64,000 nt of DNA, taken from Arctopsyche grandis (Eukaryota; Arthropoda; Insecta; Trichoptera; Hydropsychidae). Below the pieces are notes generated by a model that was given only the letters and a program-made list of their open reading frames with translations, searched no databases and was not told the origin of the DNA. Where the stretch lies: positions 19,899,256 through 19,963,255 of the forward strand of contig NC_135357.1 of the NCBI RefSeq assembly GCF_051622035.1, in the 5' to 3' direction. The translations under genes and the position numbers were made by a program. Below are positions 50,519 through 60,692 of the stretch, piece by piece (the first letter of the stretch is position 1; the number at the start of each line of letters is the position of its first letter).

Positions 50519-53500
50519 TTACATGTAATTTGCTTTAAAAATACCGTTCTTTATTAATTTTTTTTCTAGCCTACAAACTTCAAAATATAAAAGATTATTT
50601 TCCATTTCACAAGTGATCGCACACTGTTTCAATAACCAAGCAAAACTTTTAGGAAAATAGTTATCCAACTCCAAATCAAATGTAGATTTACTAAAAGTTA
50701 GCAAATAATTATAATAATGCCGCAACCAATATTTTTTATAACATGATGTCAACTTGATGCGTTTTTTTATTTTGTCTTTAATTTCTATACAGTCGTTTGG
50801 GGTAATGGTAAACGTGATAATTTTATCTTCCAATATTTTTCTGTGTTCAATCTCTTCAATGGCTTGGTGAACTCTTTCGGTCTCTAAAATATTCATCCAT
50901 TTTGACAGTGAACAGTCTAATACTTCTACAGTGTTTCCATTACTCATCAGACCCTTCTTTTTTTTAGGCTCTGTCAATTTTGGATCAATGTGAATATTTC
51001 TTTCATTAATAATCTGCAAATCAACTCCTAATTTTTTTAATGACCTTTGAGTCATTTTGGGACTCAAAATATAAGACAAATTATAGCATGAAAAATCTTC
51101 TTCTAAAATATCTTTATTAAATTTTGGTCTGGATGGGAAGAAATTTCTTGTAAGTAAGTTTTCTACGGCAGAAGTCAGGGGATATAAAGAACAATCAAAT
51201 TTCGGAAAAGATTCCTTTTTAGAATCATACGCATCATCAACTCTATTTAAAACTGATTTGATAAACATATTTGTCATATTTTTGGTTTTGTATTCTTCAG
51301 TTTTGTCTTTTTTATCTATTTGGTTTTGGTGTAAAAATAAATTTGGCATATCACAATCATCAAAATCTGCTTGTATTCTTGTGGGATAATGATATTCGCT
51401 GATACACATTTTTCGATATTCAATATACCGCATCCAATCTTTCCAAACAAAAAGGCGCCTTTTTCCCGGTGGGTTTTTATTTTCATGAAATGAATACAAA
51501 TCGCTTGGAAAACTTTTTCTTTCTCTTTGAAAAGACAAATGATTATTGATTTCTTCAACTGAATTAGATATATCATTTTCTACATTATCATCTAATCCAA
51601 AAAGAATTTTTAAACATACAATTATATAAGACATTGCAATGCCTTCATAATTTGGTAATGTACCATTTTTTTTAGGTATATAGCACGGTAATGGTTCAAT
51701 CATAGAAATTATCCTAATAGTAAAATTGTATAATTCAGATGGCAACTCCAATTCCACTACGTATCTACGAATTAATGATGCTATATCAGGAGGCGCAATA
51801 TCATCCAACTTCAAATATTTTGCGATCATATTTATAGTATTCCTCATACCAACATGTGAAAGACTTGCTTTGTATATTACAAATTTTTTATCAATTTTTT
51901 TTAAAATCATATCTTCAGGAAAAAAGTGATCATAAACGCCATATGATATGTGACCTTCTCTACACCACCGCAAAATATCACCAACTTGTATCTCATTTCC
52001 AATTATTCTAAGAGATAAAATCAGTATAGCATAAAGATTAGTAATTCCTAGTTTATTTTTTCTTTGCCAAATACGATCAGTTTTATATTGAAGACATCTG
52101 CATCCTGGTCGACAAAGGCCATCCTTCATATGATTGGCTATTGTTGCGTGACTTAATTTTAGGCTTAATAATTTTATGGTTCTTGAAGTAAAAGATATAG
52201 TACTAGGTTTAGATTGTGGAACTTCTTTCAAATCTGCAAGGGTCTGTGAAACCACAGGACATGTAGAAACTTGACTATCGATTAACTTCTGATATTCTTG
52301 GTGAATTAACATTGCCTAGAAATACCACATATGTATTACAAAATAATTTATCAAATAAACATACCTAATATATTTAAAAATAAAAAAAAGCTTTTAACAT
52401 AAATGTTATGCATTATTATTAATACCTTTTTCTTGGCTATGCACCGTTTCATCTCAATGTGTCCCATATTCTGAGTATTCATTTCTTCATTCTTAATCTT
52501 ACGTTTTCTATTTTTAATTTTTCGAATATCATATAAAAATTCAAGATCTCTGCAAATAATTTTTTGAAAACATACTTTTATCAACAAAAAAATGTAGATA
52601 TATATTGCCTTAATGTCAAATGAAAGATTATATTGAAACTATGGTAGCTATGAAAGTAATTAATGAAATTTTAGTTAAGCACATATTTATTACCTATCTG
52701 TAAATCCAAACGGTAATCTGGGTCTTGCAGAAAAATTTTTTTCAAAGAATGCTATTTTATTAATCTTTAAAAACTTGGCAAACAACTGAAATGTTGTCAC
52801 TTTAAGTTCTTTTTCAGAAACACCTAAATTGGCTACTTCTTCCGTTAATCCTAATAGAATCAAATTGTGAGCATGCCAAGTACTCCACATTTCACCAACT
52901 AAAAGTTTAAAAAAATGCAAAATTTGTGAAAAAATATATTAAAGAGGTCTACCTCACGGGCCGGAATCTGAAATGCCGGAAAATGCAAATATCGGAAGGC
53001 AAACATCGAAAATCGAAAGATCAAAAAAAAAGGGTGCATGGTAAACGGTACATACTCACTTAATTTGCGCGAGTAGGATACAACAGGAACAAGAAGAACA
53101 GGCTTTTCCTCCCGTATTAAAGTGCGCGCGCAGAATACGGGAGGAAAAGCCTGTTCCTCTTGTTCCTGTTGTATCCTGCTCGCGCAAATTAAGTGAGTGT
53201 GTACGTGAGTATGTACCGTTTACCATGCACCGTTTTTTTTTTGATTTTTCGACTTAAGATCTTTCGATTTTCGATCTTTGCCTTCCGATATTTGCGTTTT
53301 CCGGCATTTCACATTCCGGCCCATCACGGAGACCGATATTAAAGATATATTACAACATACTATAAATTTATATGTAATACAAATGTTGAATACACATAAT
53401 ATTCAACATATAGAAAATAAATTATAATTTAAACATAAATCTATGAATTTTTACAAATAAGAACAAAACATAAAATAACAATACTGACGTTTTAAATTCT

Positions 53501-53690
53501 TTGATTTCAACCGAGTAGCTATTATTTTATTTATAGAAGGATTATATGACTGTGTGTATTCCATCAGTGGATTAGCATCACACTGGGTTCCACATTCAAT
53601 GCAATATTGAAATCCTGCTTTTATCACTGCTTTACTTATTCCACAAACTGCACATGGTTTCTTCAAATCAACTATATCATCGGTCTCCAT
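50519..53690 (-). CDS. TAF1B: TAF1B (Rrn7-like), RNA polymerase I SL1/core-factor subunit
   Basis: TAF1B is the TFIIB-like subunit of the RNA polymerase I selectivity factor and acts in the nucleolus at the rDNA promoter. Four coding exons join in frame: 53690-53489, 52898-52694, 52549-52426 and 52315-50519, all with GT/AG borders, giving 775 residues. Residues 13-33 form the Rrn7-type zinc ribbon (C13, C16, C30, C33; CAVCG...YCIECG). Exon 2 carries GEMWSTWHAHNLILLGLTEE, aligned to the W-E-..Q..L..Q...L segment after the ribbon in animals. Exon 4 holds the cyclin-fold region (MKDGLCRPGCRCLQYK, LGITNLYAILILSLRIIGNE). The start is the first ATG after a TTTTTAG that may end a 5' UTR intron. It is longer than the human protein (about 590 residues). 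The distal half of exon 4 is unfamiliar to me. Confidence 0.88.
52946..53335. mobile_element. 390-bp foldback element in TAF1B intron 1, 10-bp TSD
   Basis: The arms (GGGCCGGAATCTGAAATGCC, AAATATCGGAAGGCAAACAT, ... GGAACAAGAAGAACAGGC) are inverted almost perfectly to the centre at about 53140, so the whole element is a palindrome. The outer ends are GGTCTACCTCACGGGCC and, read inward, CGGTCTCCGTGATGGGCC. An exact direct repeat ATATTAAAGA flanks it (52936-52945 and 53336-53345). A 9-10-bp duplication suggests a Mutator-like MITE. It lies between coding exons 1 and 2. Confidence 0.85.
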
Positions 53691-54690
53691 TGCTAAAAAC
53701 AATACAAAAAATTATTTCATCAGTAATAAAGTTAAGCGCCTATAAACCAAGTCAAATAATCAAAAATTTCTGAATGCATATCAAACATATTTTGTATACC
53801 ATCTACTCATATGTAATCTTGTGATGTAACGAGACGGTGATATTATGTTTCCATAAAAAAAAAGATATTCTACTACATGGGCGAACTAGTTGTGAAATAA
53901 TTTCTATTCAAAACTATTATCTAGATTTTGCTAAATGTAATAATAACCCGTCGGATGATTAATGTTAAAGTAAAAATAACTGGTAAGCTATGCAGTAAAC
54001 TTTATGCGAAGAGTGAAAAACCAATAAACAAATTATTATTTTAAACACAAGATCGGTGGAAAATTATTTTATATACAAATATTTAAAAAATCATATGTAA
54101 ATACACACATATAGATATAAATCATTCATCTTGAAAACAGAACATCATTTTCATATTATTTTAATTATAAAAGTTTTATTTACTGGCAAGGATTATATTG
54201 TAATAATCACTACTATTTTTAATCATTTGTAAAATTCTCATAAAAACCCCATCAATATAATAACAATATATTCAAATAATTACAGCGATTATAAATTAGA
54301 AAATAATCATTTATTTACATTGGTAAATAAAAACATATACAAATATGGAAAATGTAACGCTTTATATAAATGTTAAGTTGACACATTAAGCTGTTTCTCT
54401 TAAGCTCGGGTATTTCCCTTTGGTGAACCCAAATTACAACAAATAAATACATGTGACATAACCTATACGTAAACAAGATATATAGTCTTTAAGAAATTTG
54501 AAAATATACCTGCTGATTGGATTAATAAAAAGTAAAAGGTATATAAAATTGTACTACAATACAAAATCGTCTAAAATTAAAAACAGATTAAGCTTAAAGC
54601 TCATCAAGAAAATACTGTCATCACAACACTGAGCGTCATGTAGACATTATTTCTACATGCAATGTTGCCAGTACATAAAACTCATGGTTT
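53691..54690. other. Upstream region of TAF1B; no further exon recognised
   Basis: AT-rich. A polypyrimidine tract and TTTTTAG just before the TAF1B start (minus strand) hint at a 5' UTR intron. No other signal was seen. Confidence 0.4.
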
Positions 54691-54714
54691 TTCCAGTACG
54701 TACAGTACTAGTAT

Positions 54715-54960
54715 TTTGGGTGGTTCGGTGATTACTGGTCACAAATTACTCGTCACAAAGTCACTAAAATCTCTATAACGGAACATCTGGCAGCCGAAAA
54801 GTCCATCATACTATCGATAACTATCATAGTAACGAGAACTTGAGTGCCAAATATTGTGTATTCGCGATTTTCGTGGCAAAAATTGTCTTTGTGACCACCC
54901 CAATGTGACGAATAGTCCAATTGCCATTTTGGGTATCTGTCTTGACAAGTCATGAAATAA
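54715..54960. repeat. MITE-like dispersed fragment
   Basis: The stretch CACTAAAATCTCTATAACGG followed by AACATCTGGCAGCCGAAAA recurs in diverged form at 58338-58378 (TACTAAAATCTCGATCACGG, AACGTCTGGCACCCGAAAA). Repeated GTCACAAA and TTTGTGAC-type segments surround it. The element boundaries are unclear. Confidence 0.5.
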
Positions 54961-55087
54961 AACCAATATTCTTTTTTATCTAATAGACATTGAAATATTC
55001 AAAGTCTTCAATAAAAATAATGGCAAAACTTAGGAAAATTTGTCGAATCTTTTCTTTGTTTACCAAGAACAAATTTATTTGTCAAAT

Positions 55088-55159
55088 GGGGCCTTCAACA
55101 CAGTCAATATTTCTAACCCGTATCGAGTTCCCATATAGCCAGACTGTGTTGAAGGCCCC
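55088..55159. repeat. Perfect 18-bp inverted repeat with 36-nt loop
   Basis: The arm GGGGCCTTCAACACAGTC (55088-55105) is exactly complementary to GACTGTGTTGAAGGCCCC (55142-55159). The GC-rich stem stands out from AT-rich surroundings. It could be a very small MITE or a transcribed hairpin. No target duplication is obvious. Confidence 0.9.
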
Positions 55160-55328
55160 ACTGACTTACTTAATTGATGAATAATATATGATTCAGTGAT
55201 AAAACGCAATAATTGAATGTAGAAACTTCAAAATATTTGATAATCACTATACATATTGTTGCGCGGACGTGAAGAGGGGTTTCCAGGATCGGAGAGAAAG
55301 ACGCAGTAGGTTGCAGAAGCGGTTTAAG

Positions 55329-55543
55329 GTCTGTTCATACCTATCCAGCACGACCCGTATCCTGCAGGTGTCATGCAAGTGCGGATAGTATTCTTTGGTA
55401 CATTATATGGACGTATTCATACTTCATTCGCGCATGCGCATTTACGCATTCATGCGCGTCCAAATAGAATGTACCAAATAATACTATCCGCACTTGCATG
55501 ACACCTGCAGGATACGGGTCGTGCTGGATAGGTATGAACAGAT
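55329..55543. mobile_element. Foldback MITE, complete copy
   Basis: The arms TCTGTTCATACCTATCCAGC, ACGACCCGTATCCTGCAGGT and TGCGGATAGTATTCTTTGGT are repeated inverted after a central ATGCGCATTTACGCATTCAT region. It sits inside the solo LTR. A second copy, split by the TRIM, lies at 55741-57058. It is not coding. Confidence 0.88.
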
Positions 55544-55813
55544 CTTTATCCGTCTGCACCCGTCGGCGCTTCCGGTCGGAATGCTTTCCAGTTCGAGAGC
55601 CCCCAATATTTATACCCATTGGGTGTAACATAGATACAGACATAAGTATTAACCTATTGGTCGATGAGTCGGGCGATCCTATTGGCCGTTACATACGGCT
55701 CATTTATACGGTGAGGCCATTTTGGCGCGAACGACTGAACGTCTGTTCATACCTATCCAACACGACCCGAATCCTGCAAGTATCCTGCAAGTACGGACAG
55801 TATTCTTTAGTAC

Positions 55814-56914
55814 TGTGGCGGCTCGCTTATACGACATGGTCGAGTTTGGTTGCCTTCCTGCGAGTGGGGACCAACCCGGCTGGGTTCGGAGAGCCGCTAC
55901 CCACTCTGTCTTCAGCTGTCATATAATAAACACGTGCATTAACATGCCAGTCGTCTCATTCGTTCATCCTCCATACTGGTGACCCCCGACATCGAGTCAC
56001 GCAGCCTCGATCAATTTCAACATGCCGCTCATCCCTGCCTCGCCAAGCCAGGCGGGGAAGCTACCCGCCGCGCCCCCATCGCCATCAACACGCGTCGCGG
56101 CCCGCGGGTGACAATAAACGAGCAGACACAGCTACCTACCTACCTACCTACCTACCTACCTACCGACGTCCAGCCACAACGTCGATGACAGGTGCTTTAA
56201 AAAATGGGGGAGCGAATGAGACGACGATCTTGACAGCTGGATGTGGAGTCATGCGCGATCCACTACACATAGAACGGTCATCCAGCACCACAAGACATAC
56301 ACCACCTCAGCACCATCATCATCATCATCATCATCAAGGCCCCGTCCGTCCCCACGAGCGTCGTCACGCCGAGACGGGCGGTAGCGCTACAACACCTCCA
56401 CGAGCCACAACGACTCACAGTCCAGCTCGCAGTATCATCAACCACATCGATGCCCCTGCCGCCCCCGCCGCCCCACCAACCGACATCAGCCTCGGAAGAG
56501 CGGCGCCGCCGCAGCATCGCATCGCATCGGCGCGACCAACGGACCACCCACCGTCCTGCTCGCGACGTCACCGCCCTCGAATCTACCGACCATTCAGGGC
56601 GGTACACCTATGTACACAGCGGATGACCCACGTCAACAATTTTTTTTTTCTCCCACGTAATAATTTTTTCTCTTTGTGTAACAATAATTTTTTTCTTTTG
56701 TAAAATTTGTTTCTTTGTAATTTTGGTATCGCTGATGCTGGGGGGGGAGTGATGTGGCGGCTCGCTTATACGACATGGTCGAGTTTGGTTGCCTTCCTGC
56801 GAGTGGGGACCAACCCGGCTGGGTTCGGAGAGCCGCTACCCACTCTGTCTTCAGCTGTCATATAATAAACACGTGCATTAACATGCCAGTCGTCTCATTC
56901 GTTCATCCTCCATA
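55814..56914 (+). mobile_element. TRIM (terminal-repeat retrotransposon in miniature)
   Basis: Two direct repeats of 162 bp, 55814-55975 and 56753-56914, read identical by eye. Each begins TGTGGCGGCTCGCTTATACG and ends GTTCATCCTCCATA. Directly after the left LTR is CTGGTGACCCCCGACATC, a primer-binding site close to the 3' end of tRNA-Trp with one extra C. A purine run (GGGGGGGGAGTGA) precedes the right LTR. The 777-bp interior has no gag or pol domain, only low-complexity tracts. Flanks are GTAC and ATAC, possibly a 4-bp duplication with one change. It splits a foldback MITE. Confidence 0.9.
55979..56703 (+). other. TRIM interior: open frames, no recognised protein
   Basis: Two frames, 55979-56188 and 56185-56703, overlap by an ATGA. 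They are Pro/His/Arg/Thr-rich because of (CTAC)n at 56130-56163 and (CAT)n near 56308-56335. No zinc knuckle, protease or polymerase motif is visible. I regard them as the GC-rich non-coding interior of the TRIM rather than genes. The packaging signal would be expected near the left end. Confidence 0.6.
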
Positions 56915-57225
56915 ATACATTATATATGGACGCGCATGAATGCGTAAATGCGCATGCGCGAATGGAGTATGAATACGTCCATATAATGTACCAAAGAATA
57001 CTATCCGCACTTGCAGGACACCTGCAGGATACGGGTCGTGCTGGATAGGTATGAACAAACCTTGATCAGGTGATTAGCGCTCGTAAACCATCGGTCCACG
57101 AGCGCCACCCATCTAATCTCTACGTTACAATATGTATATAATTTTACTTAGTCGTGTGTAAAATTTTATAACAACATCCAAGAAAATTAATTAATATTTT
57201 CCCCGTAATTAAATATTAAAAATAG

Positions 57226-57467
57226 TGTTGTTTATTCGTCTGTTCTCGTCGGCGCTCTAGGTCGGAATGGTTTCCAATTCAAGTGCGCCCCATATTTATA
57301 CATATTTGGGCTCAATAACTATTGGTCGATGAGTCGGACGATCCCATTGGCCGTTGCATACGGCTCATTCATACGTAGAGGCCATTTTGGCGGGAACGAG
57401 AGATCAGGTGATCTGCGCTAGTAAACCATCGGTCCACGAGCGCCACTCACCTAATCTCTACGTTACA
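57226..57467 (-). mobile_element. Solo LTR, short copy of the same family
   Basis: On the minus strand it starts TGTAACGTAGAGATTAGGTG and ends GAATAAACAACA. It shares TCGTGGACCGATGGTTTAC, GCCAAAATGGCCTC, ATGAGCCGTATG and ACTCATCGACCAATAG with the LTR at 55257-57129. A TATA box (TATAAATATGGGGCGC) lies near 57290-57303. It is 242 bp, free of insertions. Confidence 0.7.
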
Positions 57468-57480
57468 ATATATTTAAGGG

Positions 57481-58062
57481 TGGGTAGCATCAACAGATTC
57501 GCACCCGCCGACTAACAACCTTCTTAGGACGAGTCTGTTTATAATATAGGGCGGGTTAAAGGTTTGGACCGTTTCCCGTCTTATGGAAATTCAGTTGGAT
57601 TTTGAAGAGGCTCTTTATTACTCGATTAATACATTTGTTATTGTATTGACGACGAAGTATAAATGTAATGAGGTTGCTTCGCGGAGTGAGCCATGTTCGA
57701 AGGGCTGAAGCTCACTGGCATCTGGGGACGATGCACTGGTTTATAAAGGTGTTGCTTGAGCAACGTGTAGCTGGGCTGGTGAGATCTCGTTCTGGAAGAT
57801 TCCGACGGGGTTGAGGTCTTCCTTTGTGTTCTATGTTTGATGCGTAGTTGCGTAGCTCCTTGGGATTTCCCGTGTACTCGTGATTGCGTATCTGGAGCGA
57901 GTCGAATCGCCTTTATAGGTAAGCTGGACGAAGTATTTCGGCCACGGCTAACTTTCGTGTACGAGAACAGGACACGATGATGTCATTTGGACGGATTAAG
58001 TTTAATGAGGGAAACATCATCGACCTAGTTTCGTATGGTACAAGTCGTACTATATCCCTACA
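57481..58062 (-). mobile_element. Solo LTR of a second LTR family
   Basis: On the minus strand it starts TGTAGGGATATAGTACGACT, has a TATA-like CTTTATAAACCAGTGC, and later AATAAAGAGCC, a polyadenylation-type signal, in the U3-R-U5 order. It ends near GATGCTACCCA. The right boundary at 58062 is firm; the left boundary is approximate and I could not match a target duplication. The minus-strand frame 57913-58098 is part of U3, not a gene. Confidence 0.6.
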
Positions 58063-59024
58063 ATAAGCATTAAAATTACATTTTCTAAAAATGAACATCC
58101 ACGATTACTTAATGTTTGTTAAACTTTTTTGTAATAAATTGAAATATTGGAAAAAAATATGATTTTGAATTTGAAAAAAATGTTCACCTTATCATAAAAT
58201 AATTGATTATGTGTATTTAATTTCTTTAAATCGGATAGTTTAAAAATAGGATATTAAATGAAACTTTTGGAAAAATAAAAATGAAAACGAAATAATGTTT
58301 TATATGCTTCAGTGACTATTTCGTACAAAGCGACAATTTACTAAAATCTCGATCACGGAACGTCTGGCACCCGAAAATAATTCTTTTCGTTTGAAAAAAG
58401 CTGAGTACAATTGAACGAACTAAAATGCAGAGTGTGTATATTCGGTTAATCGGTTGAACGCATGCTTGTTATTTGAATTCCTGTCATTTGAAACGTTCAC
58501 GTCGTATTAAATTCCTTTAAACGGCTACATAAATGTACTCATGAATTGTAAGGTACAAGTTAATTTTTAATACTCTTTTATTTTGAATATATTCTACTAC
58601 ACGGAAAACAATGTCATGACCATACAATAACATAACCTCTTCAAAATCAAGTTGATAATATTTTACATCTCTCTAGATGAATGTGCTGTATTTTATCACT
58701 CTGCTTGTTTTCGTGAAGCACAGATTAATTTTAAAAATTTACAGAAAATACATATATAAAATAGATATTGTTATGATATTGTACTATACATTTACCCGTT
58801 TTGACTTAATGCTATTTTTTTTCCATACCTCTTACTTCCACTTACGATTACCATTATTTATATACATAAATATACAATAAATTATTATAGTACATATGTA
58901 TTTCTAATTTCGTCATGTCATCAATTAATCACAAAAATAATAATCCTGGTACTATGGACCAGTAGCATATTGCTACTAGCATACTAGTGTACAGTGATTT
59001 AATCTTGTGAGGGATCAAATTAAA
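58063..59024. other. No gene recognised
   Basis: AT-rich, with the short repeat trace at 58338-58378 shared with 54764. The open frame at 58677-58880 is hydrophobic and low in complexity; I do not call it. Confidence 0.45.
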
Positions 59025-59213
59025 TTAATTTTTATTTGCAAATTCGATGAGATCCATTAAGCGATTATAAAAATGTATTTGAATTAAATCCCAGCTATCC
59101 CTTTCTTTTCTCATTTCACAGCTTGTGAATGACTGTAGTTGTAGTCTATTTTTTTTTTTTAATATTTTCTCTTTGGTTTTATGGGGAAGAGAATGCAGGG
59201 TCCTTGGGTATAC
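59025..59213 (-). CDS. Candidate terminal exon, unknown protein
   Basis: The minus strand encodes YPRTLHSLPHKTKEKILKKK, NRLQLQSFTSCEMRKERDSW and DLIQIHFYNRLMDLIEFANK before TAA at 59025-59027. The composition looks like a genuine charged helical protein end rather than random AT-rich translation. There is no ATG at the head; TTTGTTCATAG just upstream (minus strand) could be a splice acceptor, giving a start near 59213. I do not recognise the family and found no partner exon nearby. It could be an old pseudogene fragment. Confidence 0.35.
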   Translation of the reverse strand, partial: VYPRTLHSLPHKTKEKILKKKNRLQLQSFTSCEMRKERDSWDLIQIHFYNRLMDLIEFANKN

Positions 59214-59639
59214 AACTACTATGAACAAACATTAATTTATTGATTATAGATTTTTAAATTGAATAACATCATAATATTATTTAAATATTTCCGATACTTA
59301 AGTAGTTGTGTAGATACTCAACTTGTACTACGGATGATGTTCTATAAAGTTCATCTTATCATAAATTATAGTTATTTTGCTAAGAATTAACGTTCAAACA
59401 TTCAAGAATATGCTATTATTTGATTTGTTTTTGTCTTTCCTCAAAGTTTGTATTTCAACACTGAAATACATTTTCAAATAAGAAATTTTCCTAGTGATAA
59501 TCTGTTAAAAAAAATTGTCTATTTGTGTGTCCCAAGTCTGCCACGGAAATACCATTATGGACACATATTTACATGTTTACAAACTATTTTGATAAATTTT
59601 CAAATATTAATTCATTAAAAATTCACTAACATTATTAAT

Positions 59640-59791
59640 TTGTTTGTTTGTTTCAGATACGATATGTTACAAATGCATCAATTAAAATTTTAAAAATATT
59701 AGGACTGTTTTTAAATATCATCAAAGTGATCTTTGTTATCATCGTTAGATTTATAAACTTTATTTTTTCGTTGTTTTCAATATTCTTCGCT
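59640..59791 (+). other. REXO4 5' UTR with probable splice acceptor
   Basis: TTTGTTTGTTTGTTTCAG ends at 59656 and is a strong acceptor-like tract. The bases from there to the ATG stay open in frame but contain no in-frame ATG. This suggests that transcription starts further left with a non-coding first exon that I could not place. Confidence 0.45.
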
Positions 59792-60692
59792 ATGTCTGAA
59801 ACAAAGAAAATGGTATCAAAAACGAAACGAAAGAACAATAAAGAATCGTCTACTATTACAGAACGCAATGCCATTAGCCCAAATTGGCAAGCCTTTCTCC
59901 AAAATCAGGAAAAAAATTCATTTAGTAACAAGAGCAAAATGAAACAAGAAGTTAACGATTACTACAAAGTGCTTCGTGCAGAGGCACAAATTCCTCAAAT
60001 GAATAAAAAATCTATTTTAAATAAAAAAAATATTAGCAATGTAAAGAATCCAGATGGATCTCCAGTTATCACTAGATACGTAGCAATGGATTGTGAAATG
60101 GTGGGCATTGGAGAAAAAGGTGTCGATAGTATGCTAGCACGAGTATCCCTCGTTAATAAATTCGGAGATTGCATCTATGACAAATTTGTTCAAGCTAGAG
60201 AAAATGTAGTAGATTACAGAACTTGTGTTAGCGGTGTTAGAAAAGAAGATTTAATAAATGGTGAACGTTTTGACGTCGTTCAAAAAGAGGTGGCTGAAAT
60301 ATTAAAAGGCAGATATCTCGTAGGCCATGCACTCAGAAATGATTTGGATGTATTATTTTTAAGCCATCCTGCTTCTAAAATCAGAGATACTTCAAAATAT
60401 AAACCATTTAAAATGGTAATTTTTTTGTGTACATTCTTGATATTGTACGACTGATTTGATTTATATATATTTTTAATTATGTATTGTTAATTTTTAGATC
60501 ACCAAAGGTAGAATACCATCATTGAAGAGACTTTCTGAGGAATTATTGGGAGTCAATATTCAAAAGGGAGAGCACAGTTCTGTTGAAGATGCACGTGCAA
60601 CTATGCAACTATATTGTCTACATGCCCGGCATTGGGAAGACATGATTAAAAAGAAAAAAAATCGAAAATTTGATCATTCAAAATCTACATAG
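59792..60692 (+). CDS. REXO4: REXO4-type RNA exonuclease (DEDDh)
   Basis: REXO4/Rex4 is a nucleolar DEDDh 3'-5' exonuclease linked to rRNA processing. Two exons, 59792-60415 and 60498-60692, join in frame at ATG|GTAATT and TTTTTAG|ATC to give 272 residues. The N-terminal ~90 residues are Lys/Ser/Asn-rich. The exonuclease domain starts at [17 protein letters not shown] (catalytic D100, E102), continues with [18 protein letters not shown] (D184) and [11 protein letters not shown], and ends with [16 protein letters not shown] (H234, D239). All five catalytic residues are present. The hydrophobic stretch upstream has no ATG and follows TTTGTTTGTTTCAG, so it is probably 5' UTR after an intron. It is shorter than human REXO4 (about 420) in its N-terminus. 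Confidence 0.92.

Larger units (their letters stand above)
55741..57058. mobile_element. Foldback MITE, second copy, split by the TRIM
   Basis: The left part (GTCTGTTCATACCTATCCAA to TATTCTTTAGTAC) and the right part (from ATACATTATATATGGACG to GGTCGTGCTGGATAGGTATG) correspond to the two portions of the complete copy at 55329-55543. The interruption at 55814-56914 is the TRIM element. Confidence 0.85.
55257..57129 (-). mobile_element. Solo LTR with nested insertions
   Basis: On the minus strand it starts TGTAACGTAGAGATTAGATG and ends CACGTCCGCGCAACA, giving TG...CA ends, and is flanked by ATAT on both sides (55253-55256 and 57130-57133). It has a TATA box (GGGTATAAATATTGGGGG) near 55595-55612. 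The LTR's own sequence is about 55257-55328, 55544-55740 and 57059-57129. The rest is two foldback MITE insertions, one carrying a TRIM. No internal retroelement domain is present. Confidence 0.75.

Noticed and set aside
55498-55926. 142-codon plus-strand frame across the LTR and MITE
   Set aside because: It spans several unrelated insertions (foldback MITE, LTR, second MITE, TRIM LTR) and cannot be one gene.
56278-56607. Minus-strand frame with poly-Met, and the plus-strand Pro/His-rich frame
   Set aside because: Both derive from (CAT)n and GC-rich low-complexity sequence inside the TRIM.
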